Part shown: positions 35,543 to 45,480 of the stretch, one piece after another | Numbering within the stretch: position 1 is the stretch's first letter | How the letters are laid out: each line of letters begins with the position of its first letter | Source of the DNA: Nonlabens antarcticus | Lineage (GTDB): Bacteria > Bacteroidota > Bacteroidia > Flavobacteriales > Flavobacteriaceae | Reading direction: 5' to 3' | DNA: 64,000 nt | NCBI RefSeq assembly: GCF_015356755.1 | Contig: NZ_JADFCO010000058.1 | Location: 37,862 to 101,861 of the forward strand | Notes under the pieces: generated by a model | Databases searched by the model: none | What the model was told of the DNA's origin: nothing | The model's input: the letters and a program-made list of their open reading frames with translations, nothing else | Position numbers and translations under genes: made by a program

Positions 35543-38500
35543 TTATTGTATTTCTGTTACATCTATCCAATCAAATTCTCTTACTTTCTTTTTTGTCTTT
35601 CTATCGTTTAAACCTGCAACCGATTTAATGACATTGCCAAACTTGTTATAGTTAACCAAAACACCATCATCTAAATCTATAGCGATACGCTGGGTAGCGA
35701 TTTTATAAAGTTCACGGTCGTATTCCTGTAATTCTATAAGCACTTTACTAATACGTGCCTGTTCTTTTTCTGCACTTATCTTTTCGCGATCTGTACCTAC
35801 GTTTTTAACATGTTCTAATTGGGTGTCTTGTGCCTTTAGTTTTTCCTGGTATTCTTTTAAATACCCATTAAGCATTGTATTTAAGGTGTCTGGTGTGTAG
35901 CGATGCATATAAATCAATGCATTAAATGCACCAGAAGGCGAAGAGAACAACCAATAAATAGGGCGTTTTTTATAACGCTTTACGTGGTCTGTATAAAATG
36001 TTTTTAAGAAGTACTTACGTATATCGCCAACGCTGTCTTCTACAAAAGCGAGGTTTTTATCAAAGTTTTGCTTGCCAAATGTGGCTTTTAAAAAGGCGTA
36101 GAAACGATTTACAATATCATCTTCAAACCACTCGTCATCTAGTACTGGGATTACATTATCATCATCTGGAAGAAAAGATACTTCTTCTGCGTTCAGAGAA
36201 ACATTTTTTAAATAATCCTCAAGTGTTTCCCCTTGATTTGCCAATATTAAACCAGGTTTATCCAAACTATAACGTCCAAACATACAACCTACGGTATAGC
36301 TAATAAATTGCGCCATAATTTCGCTTTCGCGAAATACCAAAGCTCCTTTTTTAATTGTGGTCTCATCTTTAAGGATGGTTATATCTTCTAGAGGTACATT
36401 TGGTGTTAACTCATCTTGTAAACCATAAATTTCAATAAATTGAAGATTGAGCTCTTCTTCACTTTTATGCAACTCAAGGAATTTGTTTTGCCAATATTGG
36501 CAATAGCTATCATAGGCCTCTTGAAGGTCTTGCCCTTTTATGCGTATTAGTTCGTTTTTTTGGAAGTCCCAAGAGGTTTCTCTTGAATCCCATTCTTTTT
36601 TACTAATAGCAATAAACTTATTTGGGTTAAATTCAAGTTTTAAGTTTTTTAATGCAGGTAACTTTTCGATATCTCCTTTTTGAAAGGCAAGAGTTGGATT
36701 AATGGTTTTGAGAAGTTCGAAAGAAACATTAGAGTTCATTAAACCACATAATTTTATTAATTCTTCTGAGTTTTCGAGAAATAATGACATACCATTTACA
36801 TCAAATACCGACCCTGAAGGCCTAAATCTTACACAAAATCCATTTGAAGAAGTCAATGACCAAGTCAATGCTTCTTTAAAGTAACTAGATCTATTTATTA
36901 CTCTCCCATTACTTTTCACTTTAACTCCAGGTGTATTATCAATATAATCACATATTGTCTGACCGTTATTTTCAAAATTCACCAAATACTCTTGATTACC
37001 ATACCATTTGCGCGCAGAACCACCTTTGCTATAAGGCACCCATTTTACGTCGACTTTAGTTCTTTGCGAATTTTCTAAATGAAAATGAGTATTGTACTGA
37101 TTACATTCAAACCACCTCCTCATAAAAAGATCGTTTTTTGTCGTCGCCATTCCTTGTTTCAATTCGGACAAATCTTTTAGAGTAGGGTTTTCTGAGAAAA
37201 TATTAATCATATTTTCACTTAACCAATAACCAATTGGAACTCCTGGTATCTTTTTAAGATTATTTTGATCAGTTTGATAATAATAATCCAACTTTTTGTG
37301 CTGAATGGCTTCAATTGTTTTTTCTCGTTTCAAATAAGATTTATTAAAATCAACTAAACGCATATAAACCCCCTCAATTTTACTAGCCTCTTTGCAAAAA
37401 GTAAATGCAGTATTCTGAACAACTTCGCCACCAATTTCAGGAAAAGCACGAGACCCTAAATGCAGCATTGTATCAAAATGTATGTTATCAATTAAATGTT
37501 CTCGTAGTTTTTCATAGCTACTTAAAAACATCCAACTGTGTTGGTTAATCATTCCTAAATACCCTTGTGGTTTTAGTGTAGCAAGACCAGCTTCCATAAA
37601 GCACGCCATTAAATCGGCTTTACTCTTTGGATAATTTGTTTTTACAAAGTCAGACAACAGTTTGTTCATATTGCCACCTCCCATATAGGGTGGATTATCT
37701 ACCACACAATGGTATTTTTGCGATAGAGCACTTAATTGTACAATGGCTTGTAATATGCCTCTTAAATTATGGGTATGAAAAAGGTCGCTACTATTGACTT
37801 TAGTTGCTAAAGAAGCTCTCGTTTTCTCTAAATTCGTTAAGGTAGTATGAGGTTGTATTAGCGACCCTGAATTGGTAGCTTGCTGCATTGTTTTTAAGTC
37901 ATACAATAATGCGTCGCTTAAGGTTTCATCTACCGCTTTAAATGTTGCCTTAATATCTTCTTCGCTTACTTTTAGATCTTGATAACAAAATATATTAGGG
38001 CTAATATCTTTTTTAAATACACGACGGTAATATTGTCTAGCTCTTAGCATTAGTGCTAGACCTGACAATTGTGCTGCACGTGTGTCTATCTCAAACCCAT
38101 GAAGGTTTTTTTCAATGATGAGTTTTGGTATGTCACTTTCGTTATAACCTTGCTCTTCATAAATTTTAGAAAGCAATTCAAATCCATAAACCAAAATGTG
38201 CCCACTACCACAGGCTTGGTCTAATAAGGTAATGTCTTCTACACTGTTTATTTTAAGATAATCGTCTGCGGTTATACTTGGCGACTCTATAAAATAAGGC
38301 ATATGGTCACGAAGCTTAGATTTTGGGTTGTTTTGCAACCATAATTTCCCTACGGTATTTTGCACCATATATTCAACAATCCAACGTGGTGTAAATAATT
38401 GAGTAGCTGCTGGTATGTCCTCCTTTTTTACTTTGCCTTTTCTTGCAAATACTTCATCTTTTTTTTCTGAAATATAAAATTGGTAGAGCCAACCTATTAT

Positions 38501-39085
38501 TTCAACTTCTGTACAGTCCTCGCCAGTCATACCATTACGTACATCTTGTAAAATAGAAAATTGAGAAATTAAATCGTCTGGTAATAATAATTCTGCATAA
38601 TCATCTATCTTTTCAAATAGAAAAGGCAGTATCTGGTTTAAATGATTACAAGCACCAACTAGTAAAGCTGCATAGGCTTCGTTCTGTGCATCCGCACTTG
38701 GTATTCTGCCATCTAATACATCATAAATACGCTGTAGTTGTACAGGCAACTCTTCTGGGATATTACCCTGTTTGGCTTCTTGTAAAATAGCGGGTAAAGT
38801 GCCACCTTGTATTGAGCTTACAATAGAAATGCCTAACGGTTCATAACCATTAAGATCCATAAAACGCAACGCCACAAAACGGTTGAACCACGTATAAGCT
38901 ACGGTGTCTATGACATCTGTTTTAGAAGTTTTATTAATAGCTTCCTGAAGCTTTTTTAAATGGCCTGCTTTTTCTCGCAAGACAACACTATCGCTGGTTA
39001 GTACCTTCTCCAGTTTAGCACCTATTTGGTCTATGAGTTTTACACGTGCTTCTTGTGCAAAGCGTTTTAGATGGTTGGTATTCAT
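35543..39085 (-). CDS. pglX: PglX, BREX type I adenine-specific DNA methyltransferase
   Basis: This 1180-residue protein has SAM-binding motif LLDQACGSGHILVYGFEL (from residue 287) and catalytic motif NPPY (464-467) in VVDNPPYMGGGN. The long C-terminal half is a target-recognition region. In BREX, PglX methylates a non-palindromic adenine site on host DNA, marking self. It directly abuts brxC (no gap). Bases 36322-36334 contain a 13-bp partial copy of the chromosomal palindrome CGCTTTCGCGAAAGCG. Confidence 0.93.
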   Translation of the reverse strand: MNTNHLKRFAQEARVKLIDQIGAKLEKVLTSDSVVLREKAGHLKKLQEAINKTSKTDVIDTVAYTWFNRFVALRFMDLNGYEPLGISIVSSIQGGTLPAILQEAKQGNIPEELPVQLQRIYDVLDGRIPSADAQNEAYAALLVGACNHLNQILPFLFEKIDDYAELLLPDDLISQFSILQDVRNGMTGEDCTEVEIIGWLYQFYISEKKDEVFARKGKVKKEDIPAATQLFTPRWIVEYMVQNTVGKLWLQNNPKSKLRDHMPYFIESPSITADDYLKINSVEDITLLDQACGSGHILVYGFELLSKIYEEQGYNESDIPKLIIEKNLHGFEIDTRAAQLSGLALMLRARQYYRRVFKKDISPNIFCYQDLKVSEEDIKATFKAVDETLSDALLYDLKTMQQATNSGSLIQPHTTLTNLEKTRASLATKVNSSDLFHTHNLRGILQAIVQLSALSQKYHCVVDNPPYMGGGNMNKLLSDFVKTNYPKSKADLMACFMEAGLATLKPQGYLGMINQHSWMFLSSYEKLREHLIDNIHFDTMLHLGSRAFPEIGGEVVQNTAFTFCKEASKIEGVYMRLVDFNKSYLKREKTIEAIQHKKLDYYYQTDQNNLKKIPGVPIGYWLSENMINIFSENPTLKDLSELKQGMATTKNDLFMRRWFECNQYNTHFHLENSQRTKVDVKWVPYSKGGSARKWYGNQEYLVNFENNGQTICDYIDNTPGVKVKSNGRVINRSSYFKEALTWSLTSSNGFCVRFRPSGSVFDVNGMSLFLENSEELIKLCGLMNSNVSFELLKTINPTLAFQKGDIEKLPALKNLKLEFNPNKFIAISKKEWDSRETSWDFQKNELIRIKGQDLQEAYDSYCQYWQNKFLELHKSEEELNLQFIEIYGLQDELTPNVPLEDITILKDETTIKKGALVFRESEIMAQFISYTVGCMFGRYSLDKPGLILANQGETLEDYLKNVSLNAEEVSFLPDDDNVIPVLDDEWFEDDIVNRFYAFLKATFGKQNFDKNLAFVEDSVGDIRKYFLKTFYTDHVKRYKKRPIYWLFSSPSGAFNALIYMHRYTPDTLNTMLNGYLKEYQEKLKAQDTQLEHVKNVGTDREKISAEKEQARISKVLIELQEYDRELYKIATQRIAIDLDDGVLVNYNKFGNVIKSVAGLNDRKTKKKVREFDWIDVTEIQ

Positions 39086-42000
39086 TTATTTTAGGTTGAT
39101 CTTGATATTTTCATTTATACGCTTTAGAAAAGCAGCTCTTAGTGCTTCTACATAATCGTTTACATCTTCTTCTGTAACTAATTCATTCTTGTCATAATCC
39201 ACGTGAATTTGTGAACGTCTCATATATTTAGCTACGGGTTCTGCAGCTTTACCTTCTTCTTTTTTAGGTGCAGCCATATTGACCATAAGATTTAATGCGT
39301 CCGTATGAATTTGAGATAACTCTTGTTTAGATTGCCTGATGTTTGCTATAAAGCGCTCATTTGATACTGCATTTTTTTTGTCGCTTAAAATTTTTACAAC
39401 ATTCAATTGCTGATCTGTATCTAGTGTTTTAAAAGAAGGGCGCTTCTTTATATCGGCTATATATTCTTCTGCTGTATCTATAAAACTGGTCTTTTCTTGT
39501 CTTATAAGTTCCAATACTTTTTTAGACAATTCATCTTTCGCCGCCTTTGCTAGTTGCACACCACTACCTTTGTAAGGTGTATTGCTAGCTACTAGCGTTT
39601 TGAGCGTGTCTAATTCGTCACTTTGTATGTAATCAAAGTTTGCTGTATTTCCTTCTAATAAGGTTTTAACATCGTCATAAATATTACGTTGTTCCCCATT
39701 CATAAATCTTTGAATAGGCGAGAGCAAGTCTTCTTTAGTGTCTAATAGGACATCTTCAAATTCAGATACACTTGTAATAAAATAACTGTATTCTTTTTTA
39801 GACCAGCGGTCTAGTTTTTCTGAAAATGGTTCTAGACTTTTTAGAAAAGGATACGATTGTTTGCGTGCCAATAATTGATCAACATCTATTCGCATTTGCG
39901 TCAATTTATCTTTAAAGGCCACTGCTACATCTTTTGCTTCGCGCAAAGGGCAACTTACATCAAAAGCATCTTTAAAAACTTCTTTTAGTTTTTTTACAGC
40001 AGTAGCGTCAAATGTAGCCTGTGGATCAAGAATAATATTGCCGTGAAAAGAGCTATTTAATAACGCGTTTAAAAAGGAGTCACTTTCCAGCAAATTAGAA
40101 TCCTGCTTTGCTTCAATTTTACCCCGTTTATAAAGCTTTGCGGTTATGGTCCAGATGGCATTAGGATACCAACCATATGGTTTTTTAATGAACGTATTTT
40201 TAAGATCGTTTAACGTTGTTCGGTCACTGCGTTTTTTCCGTTTTAAAATTTCACTTAAAATTTCACCTTCCGCCTCAGACATTGTGGTGTCATCATCTGT
40301 AAATAGAGCATCTGGTGCAGTATGAACTGTATTTTTTACAGTATCCTCTGAAAAAGCAACTCCTTTTAACATTCGTAAATTAGGATAAACAACAGCCACT
40401 AAATTTTGGAAGGCATTAATAACTTTTGTCTTACCATCGTTAGATGCTGTCATTTCTAGCTTACCACCATTTAGGTAAACTTTAGATTCCCCTAATCCTT
40501 TGTTTGCCATAAGAATTAAATTCTTCTTGCGTGTCACGTTTTGCATTGACTTTTCTTGAAGAATACGGGCTACTTGAGGTCTGGTTCCAGAACCTCTATT
40601 TTGCATCTCATATTTGGCGGTTTTAATATACATTCTAATATCTCGCATAAAGGTTGCGTTAGATGCTAGTACGAGCTTCATTCCTGTACTTCCCATAGTT
40701 TGGGATTGTATGAAGGCTTCGTTTTCATAATCTTGATAGTTATCTGTTATGATTTCAATTTCTAGCTCTTTCTCTCGGCCAAAGAAACTACCATCAATTT
40801 TACTCGTAAAATCATAGTCCTGTTTGTTCTCCAGGTACTTGATTTTATTATCTCTTATGATTTCATCAAAGAGAATTTCTTTAAGTAGTTGTGTAATGGC
40901 TTGTTCATCAATATCTGTATTCTTTATTTCTTCTTCAACATCCTTTTCATCATCGGTTAAGAACTCAAAAATATCGCCGTTACGTTGCACATAACTTTGA
41001 TTTTCTAGAATAGTTAAAGCGGTATCAATCTTTGTTTCGTGTGCTTTAAGATCTACATTAATGTCATCTATCATTAACACCGAAATATTGCGTTTTGTGG
41101 TTTTAAAGTTTCCAAAGTATTTTACTAGAAATAACGCTTTAAGCACTTTAATAGCGAAACGGTCGTCTAGTTGTTTTTCAGCAAGAATAATAGATTGTTG
41201 TATTTCGCCACGCAGTTCGTTACGAATACCCTCAAACATTAAATCGAAACTTACCAATGCATTTCCATCCCGTTCTTGAATGGCTTGAATAACTTGTTGA
41301 AATACCCCAAGCATAGAACGTTCTCCTACTGAAGCGTGTTTTCCTTGAAAAGCATTATGGTTGGATAAGGCAATTCTACATTGTTGAAACAAATCGAACT
41401 GATACGGTACAAAAGGAAACTTATTAGCGTAGTCCGCATTGTCTTTATACCCCTTAAACTGAACCCCAGCCTCTGAAAAAGAAAGTAAAGATTTTAAGTG
41501 AGGTCCATTCTTTTTATAAGCTTCGGTTAACGCTGACTGTGCCTTATCATTTTTATCTAACAGACGTTTCTCAATTACTTCATCCACATTAGCAGAGGTC
41601 AGTGGCACTTTTATCTTGAAACGTGCCTGAATGCGAGAAAAGTCATTTTGCTGACTTTTATTCATATCGCCTACAACAGTTTCCATATCCTCTTGAGAAG
41701 TCACTAAAATCCAAGAATTGCCTTTTGTTTTTGTAGCTAAGGTTTCTGCTATAGTCTGTAAATTAAGCATCAACTTTGTGTTGTCACTAATGTATTGACC
41801 TACTTCATCTACAAAGAAATTTAATCGAAAACCTTTAGGCTTGGTATCGATATAGATTTTTACACGATTACAAAAATCTTCAATAGACTGTTTATTTCTA
41901 TCTTCTAATTCATCAAGAATGTTTTCGTATTTCTCAGGACTTTCATTAAAAACAGTCGCTAAAATATCTTTTACTTCTAGAACAAAGTATTCTAGTCGGT

Positions 42001-42568
42001 CAATTTCCCAAGTAACCCCATTTACTCTTTCGTATTCAGTTTTAAATGCCTCATATTTTCCTTTTCCATCTAACCACATTTCAAATTCTGCAACGTGCGG
42101 TTGAAAACCATAGTAGCCTAAATGGTCATAAAAAACCTTATAGAATACAGATAGGATAGCATTGGCATCTTCCTTACTCGTAATTTGTGCTTGCTGGTCT
42201 ATATTGAATAGTACTGATTCTGAAGGTATGCGTGTTGCGTTTAGGATATCACCTTTAAGCATTGCATCATTCTCTACTTTTTCTGCGAACAGTTCACCAG
42301 ACTTCCAGCCATCGTGTTCTTTGTTTTCGAGTACATAAGATAATATTTTTAATAAGTGAGACTTACCACTTCCGAAGAAACCAGAAATCCATACACCATT
42401 TGCCCCAGTATAGTCGTTGTACGCTTGAAAGAAATCTCTAACTTTTTTCCCAATCTCATTGGTAACAACGTACTCAGTTACTTCTGAAGAAATGTTATCG
42501 CGGTCGTCTGCCTTGATAACCGTTTCGATAGGACGGCCAATAGGTTTTTCAAAATATTTTTTAATCAT
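39086..42568 (-). CDS. brxC: BrxC, BREX AAA+ ATPase (PglY homologue)
   Basis: This 1160-residue protein starts with the BrxC segment KKYFEKPIGRPIETVIKADD and has Walker A GFFGSGKS (63-70). A Walker-B-like FRLNFFVDEVGQYI and WILVTSQEDM lie further on. Long helical stretches fill the C-terminal half. BrxC is the largest core ATPase of type I BREX and is required for defence. It overlaps brxB by 4 bases. Confidence 0.94.
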   Translation of the reverse strand: MIKKYFEKPIGRPIETVIKADDRDNISSEVTEYVVTNEIGKKVRDFFQAYNDYTGANGVWISGFFGSGKSHLLKILSYVLENKEHDGWKSGELFAEKVENDAMLKGDILNATRIPSESVLFNIDQQAQITSKEDANAILSVFYKVFYDHLGYYGFQPHVAEFEMWLDGKGKYEAFKTEYERVNGVTWEIDRLEYFVLEVKDILATVFNESPEKYENILDELEDRNKQSIEDFCNRVKIYIDTKPKGFRLNFFVDEVGQYISDNTKLMLNLQTIAETLATKTKGNSWILVTSQEDMETVVGDMNKSQQNDFSRIQARFKIKVPLTSANVDEVIEKRLLDKNDKAQSALTEAYKKNGPHLKSLLSFSEAGVQFKGYKDNADYANKFPFVPYQFDLFQQCRIALSNHNAFQGKHASVGERSMLGVFQQVIQAIQERDGNALVSFDLMFEGIRNELRGEIQQSIILAEKQLDDRFAIKVLKALFLVKYFGNFKTTKRNISVLMIDDINVDLKAHETKIDTALTILENQSYVQRNGDIFEFLTDDEKDVEEEIKNTDIDEQAITQLLKEILFDEIIRDNKIKYLENKQDYDFTSKIDGSFFGREKELEIEIITDNYQDYENEAFIQSQTMGSTGMKLVLASNATFMRDIRMYIKTAKYEMQNRGSGTRPQVARILQEKSMQNVTRKKNLILMANKGLGESKVYLNGGKLEMTASNDGKTKVINAFQNLVAVVYPNLRMLKGVAFSEDTVKNTVHTAPDALFTDDDTTMSEAEGEILSEILKRKKRSDRTTLNDLKNTFIKKPYGWYPNAIWTITAKLYKRGKIEAKQDSNLLESDSFLNALLNSSFHGNIILDPQATFDATAVKKLKEVFKDAFDVSCPLREAKDVAVAFKDKLTQMRIDVDQLLARKQSYPFLKSLEPFSEKLDRWSKKEYSYFITSVSEFEDVLLDTKEDLLSPIQRFMNGEQRNIYDDVKTLLEGNTANFDYIQSDELDTLKTLVASNTPYKGSGVQLAKAAKDELSKKVLELIRQEKTSFIDTAEEYIADIKKRPSFKTLDTDQQLNVVKILSDKKNAVSNERFIANIRQSKQELSQIHTDALNLMVNMAAPKKEEGKAAEPVAKYMRRSQIHVDYDKNELVTEEDVNDYVEALRAAFLKRINENIKINLK

Positions 42569-43149
42569 AGTTTAGCTTCTATTTTGTCCATATTAAATGC
42601 GCGGTAATAATTATCATCTTTCATCAAACCAAAAAGATTTAAGGTATGCCCGTTATAGTCTCCAGGAAAGAAAGCCACGGTTGGTGCTTCCTTTGCAATA
42701 TTTTGAAGGTTGTTGAGTACATTGTGAGAACGTATAAATGGGAATACTAAGCCTATTCCTGTCAGGAAATACACCTTCGCATTATTAGATTCTATTTTTT
42801 GTTTTATTAGTGGCATCAATACTTGATGCATATTTAGAGAAGATTGTAAAGCGCTTAAAAACTTATCTTTCGATTTAGTTTTTTCAACTTTAAACATTCG
42901 CTCCATTCCACCTTTAGCTTCCAAAATTTCGCAAGCGAGATGGTATAGGTTTAATTCTAAAATAGGGACTCCTTGATTTTCTAATTTCTTTTTTAATAAA
43001 CGTATTTCTTCTCTACAAGCAATTTCTTCTTCAGCTTTATAGGATGATATGAAAAATGGAATTTCACCACCTAAAGATTCTTTGTTTAGAAAATTTGATG
43101 ATGAAATGACGTTAAATAAATGTTCGAATTTATGTGTAAGATTGCTCAT
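42565..43149 (-). CDS. brxB: BrxB (DUF1788), BREX core protein
   Basis: This 194-residue protein fits DUF1788/BrxB: LELNLYHLACEIL, VYFLTGIGLVFPFIRSHNVL and VAFFPGDYNGHTLNLFG. BrxB is a small core protein of type I BREX whose biochemical role is unclear. It is 2 bases after brxA and overlaps brxC by 4 bases. Confidence 0.92.
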   Translation of the reverse strand: MSNLTHKFEHLFNVISSSNFLNKESLGGEIPFFISSYKAEEEIACREEIRLLKKKLENQGVPILELNLYHLACEILEAKGGMERMFKVEKTKSKDKFLSALQSSLNMHQVLMPLIKQKIESNNAKVYFLTGIGLVFPFIRSHNVLNNLQNIAKEAPTVAFFPGDYNGHTLNLFGLMKDDNYYRAFNMDKIEAKL

Positions 43150-43151
43150 AC

Positions 43152-43754
43152 TTATGTTTTCAAATTTTCAATATCAAAATCACTTAACAAGAAAATTTTG
43201 AATAGCTCAGTATTGTCGTTTAGAATCGCTTTCCTTGTTTCAGGTTCTAGAATTTGTGGTTGAATCATTTTTGATTTTGTATTATCGATTAAGCCTATTT
43301 CCTCTAAAATTTTGAAAGTAACTTGTTTTACTTTCTTCTGTGTTATTTCAGTAAGTAAATCCATTTCTGGATGATATTCTGCCTTACGACGAAAGAAGGA
43401 AATGTAATCACCTTCTGTTAATTCATAATCAAAAACTAAATACTTCTCTCTAATGACCTCAATTATAAAATCACGTATAAAGTCAAAGCATTTACAGATG
43501 GCAATAAATGTTATTTCACTTTGCGCTTTGAATGATCCTTCAATTAGAAGTGTTTTTTGATAGGTCGAAAGCTTTTGCGCTCTCTTAGATATTTCGCTAA
43601 AGAGACGCCTGCCTGAGGCTTTTTTTCCATTGCCTAGAATTATATCTATATCATTAAATTTTTCAAAAAAAAGATGTCTGGTCACCACAACAAAATCGCG
43701 AGTGCGTAATGTCACTCCAGTAAATGAAAAATTATATTTTTTTTCTTCAATCAT
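43152..43754 (-). CDS. brxA: BrxA (DUF1819), BREX core DNA-binding protein
   Basis: This 200-residue helical protein fits DUF1819/BrxA: YNFSFTGVTLRTRDFVVV at the start, a KRAQKLSTYQKTLL-like helix and IREKYLVFDYELTEGDY. BrxA resembles the NusB-type RNA-binding fold and binds DNA in studied systems. Its start codon overlaps the stop codon of the XRE regulator by one base (TAATG), so translation is probably coupled. Confidence 0.9.
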   Translation of the reverse strand: MIEEKKYNFSFTGVTLRTRDFVVVTRHLFFEKFNDIDIILGNGKKASGRRLFSEISKRAQKLSTYQKTLLIEGSFKAQSEITFIAICKCFDFIRDFIIEVIREKYLVFDYELTEGDYISFFRRKAEYHPEMDLLTEITQKKVKQVTFKILEEIGLIDNTKSKMIQPQILEPETRKAILNDNTELFKIFLLSDFDIENLKT

Positions 43755-43930
43755 TAATCTGTAAGTTTTTCTATAGGAATGTCCAGCAGTATGCTAATTT
43801 TCTTGTAATTCTTTAAGCTTGGTTGACTTTTCCCTTGTACCCAATTACTAACAGAAACCTCGCTGACACCAATTTTGTTAGCAAGCCATTTTTGTTTTAC
43901 ACCCTTCGATTTAAGAAGTTCCTTTAGCAT
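43754..43930 (-). CDS. Small XRE-family regulator leading the BREX operon
   Basis: This 58-residue protein is a bare helix-turn-helix of the Cro/CI type: MLKELLKSKGVKQKWLANKI, then VSEVSVSNWVQGKSQPSL as recognition helix and a short closing helix. It overlaps brxA by one base (TAATG) and is the first gene of the BREX transcript. It is an obvious candidate for BREX autoregulation, the job done by WYL-type BrxR in some other BREX loci. The upstream 290 bases (43931-44221) hold the presumed BREX promoter but no gene; I cannot place the promoter with confidence. Confidence 0.75.
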   Translation of the reverse strand: MLKELLKSKGVKQKWLANKIGVSEVSVSNWVQGKSQPSLKNYKKISILLDIPIEKLTD

Positions 43931-44221
43931 AACCAGTTTAATATAAATTAAAGTTTCTCTTCATTGTAAATGTAGAAAAATTGTTGAAATAGTTTGAAAA
44001 TAAACAGCACAAATATTTCAGTTTTTGACATTCTGAATTGACTCACTTGGATTAGTGCCTATTGCGAGTTGTAGTGAGGATTTTTAGGAAGAAGATATAC
44101 AAAAAAAACCCAGAATGGCTTTTAGAAAAAAAATGAAAACTAATTAATTCTATATAGAAAGTTCCTAATCGGTATCTTTTAAATGCTGATAATTCAGAAT
44201 TCGAATGTTATTTGAGTTCCC

Positions 44222-44584
44222 TTAAAAAGGTCCTTTTTCTCTAGGTCCTTTATTAGTGACTTTCCATAGGCCATTCTCTTTAACCAATTTAAAAATACCA
44301 GATTTTCCATCATAGGTAGAGCTATATTTTACCCAAGCAATCTCGCCATCAATAGCTTCATCTAAAATTTCTACCTCGATTTCTTTATCAGAATCTGGTA
44401 TCATATTTTGAACAGTAACCAAACTGCTATATCCTTCCGGTGTTGTATGCTTCTTAAGAACTGATTCATCTTTAGAGAAAAAGCTTTCAGCAACAATTTT
44501 TGCGGTTTCTGAAGGGGACGTATTCTTATTTTCTGAACAGGAAATGAAGAGAAGTAGGAGTGAGCAAATGACTAAATTTTTCAT
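44222..44584 (-). CDS. Small DUF4878-like lipoprotein
   Basis: A 120-residue protein with a signal peptide and lipobox FISC (Cys16). The rest forms a compact alpha/beta fold with WVKYSSTYDGKSGIFKLVKENGLWKV, as in DUF4878 and NTF2-like lipoproteins. It is the last gene of the transfer operon, 7 bases after traN, so it may be a surface factor tied to conjugation. Its role is unknown. Confidence 0.7.
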   Translation of the reverse strand: MKNLVICSLLLLFISCSENKNTSPSETAKIVAESFFSKDESVLKKHTTPEGYSSLVTVQNMIPDSDKEIEVEILDEAIDGEIAWVKYSSTYDGKSGIFKLVKENGLWKVTNKGPREKGPF

Positions 44585-44591
44585 AATATTT

Positions 44592-45449
44592 TTAATTTGG
44601 GTTATTGATATATCTATGTGATATTTTTAGTTCAATATTTCTTTCGCCATCTTTTTCATTCAATTCCAAAATTGCCCTACGGTCATTAGATAATGAGAAT
44701 TTGGGCAACACATAAACGAATCGTATCAGCTTACCCTCAGCAATTTTTGATGGTAGATGGTGTTTGTAAATAGGTTCTTGATACAAACTCTGTAAAGATT
44801 TCTTTTTCCCTTTTTGTCGAGTCTCGATTGAAAGGTTCAAGAAATTCAAATCGTAATCCAACGTAGAATTATTCTCAATCTGGATAACGAAGTAGAGTTC
44901 TTCTTTATCAAAAACAATATTCTCAACACTCAAAACAATGCCTTCGTTTCGCTTCTTAATTCGACCTATACGCTGGTTTCTGTTAAGAAAATAAGAGCAA
45001 AATTTGTGATAATAATACGTTCTGTTGTCTATACTATCTTTAACAGTTGCAGTCTGAATAGAATCGCTTACTAATGGCTTTTCATTCCCAATACTATTTG
45101 ATAAAGGAATGAAGTAATTGAGCTTAGACAGTTGCTTTTTATACCTCACAATATACGAAAAAATTGATCCATTTCTGTTGACTACCAGTAGATTACTTTC
45201 TTTTCCAGGCTTTGCCTGAAGTAATCCAAAGTATTGTTCTTTCTCACGATTGTAGGTAAAAACAAAATTATCCGAACCGGTTATACCCTGACGTATAGGT
45301 TCTGGGAAAAATAGCGCAACATTTTTAGTGTCGTTTGCGTAAATAGTGTCGAGGACTGTGTTCGTTTGCGTTGTAGCTTGTGCCCAGCACAATCGAGGTG
45401 TGATAGCGGACATAATTATAAGAGCTGAAATAATGATATGCTTTTTCAT
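44592..45449 (-). CDS. traN: TraN, conjugative transfer protein (DUF4138)
   Basis: This 285-residue exported protein has a signal peptide ending near CWAQA and the DUF4138 features: TKNVALFFPEPIRQGITGSDNF early, and a C-terminal beta domain LYFVIQIENNSTLDYDLNFL. TraN is an outer-membrane-associated part of the Bacteroidota mating channel, comparable in place to VirB9. It is 31 bases after traM. Confidence 0.85.
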   Translation of the reverse strand: MKKHIIISALIIMSAITPRLCWAQATTQTNTVLDTIYANDTKNVALFFPEPIRQGITGSDNFVFTYNREKEQYFGLLQAKPGKESNLLVVNRNGSIFSYIVRYKKQLSKLNYFIPLSNSIGNEKPLVSDSIQTATVKDSIDNRTYYYHKFCSYFLNRNQRIGRIKKRNEGIVLSVENIVFDKEELYFVIQIENNSTLDYDLNFLNLSIETRQKGKKKSLQSLYQEPIYKHHLPSKIAEGKLIRFVYVLPKFSLSNDRRAILELNEKDGERNIELKISHRYINNPN

Positions 45450-45480
45450 AAGAGTGCGTTTTTAAATGCCCATTATGGGC

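Noticed and set aside
35543..42568. Type I restriction-modification or DISARM locus
   Set aside because: There is no HsdR/HsdS or DrmA/DrmB protein. BrxA, BrxB, BrxC, PglX, PglZ and BrxL together identify BREX type I.
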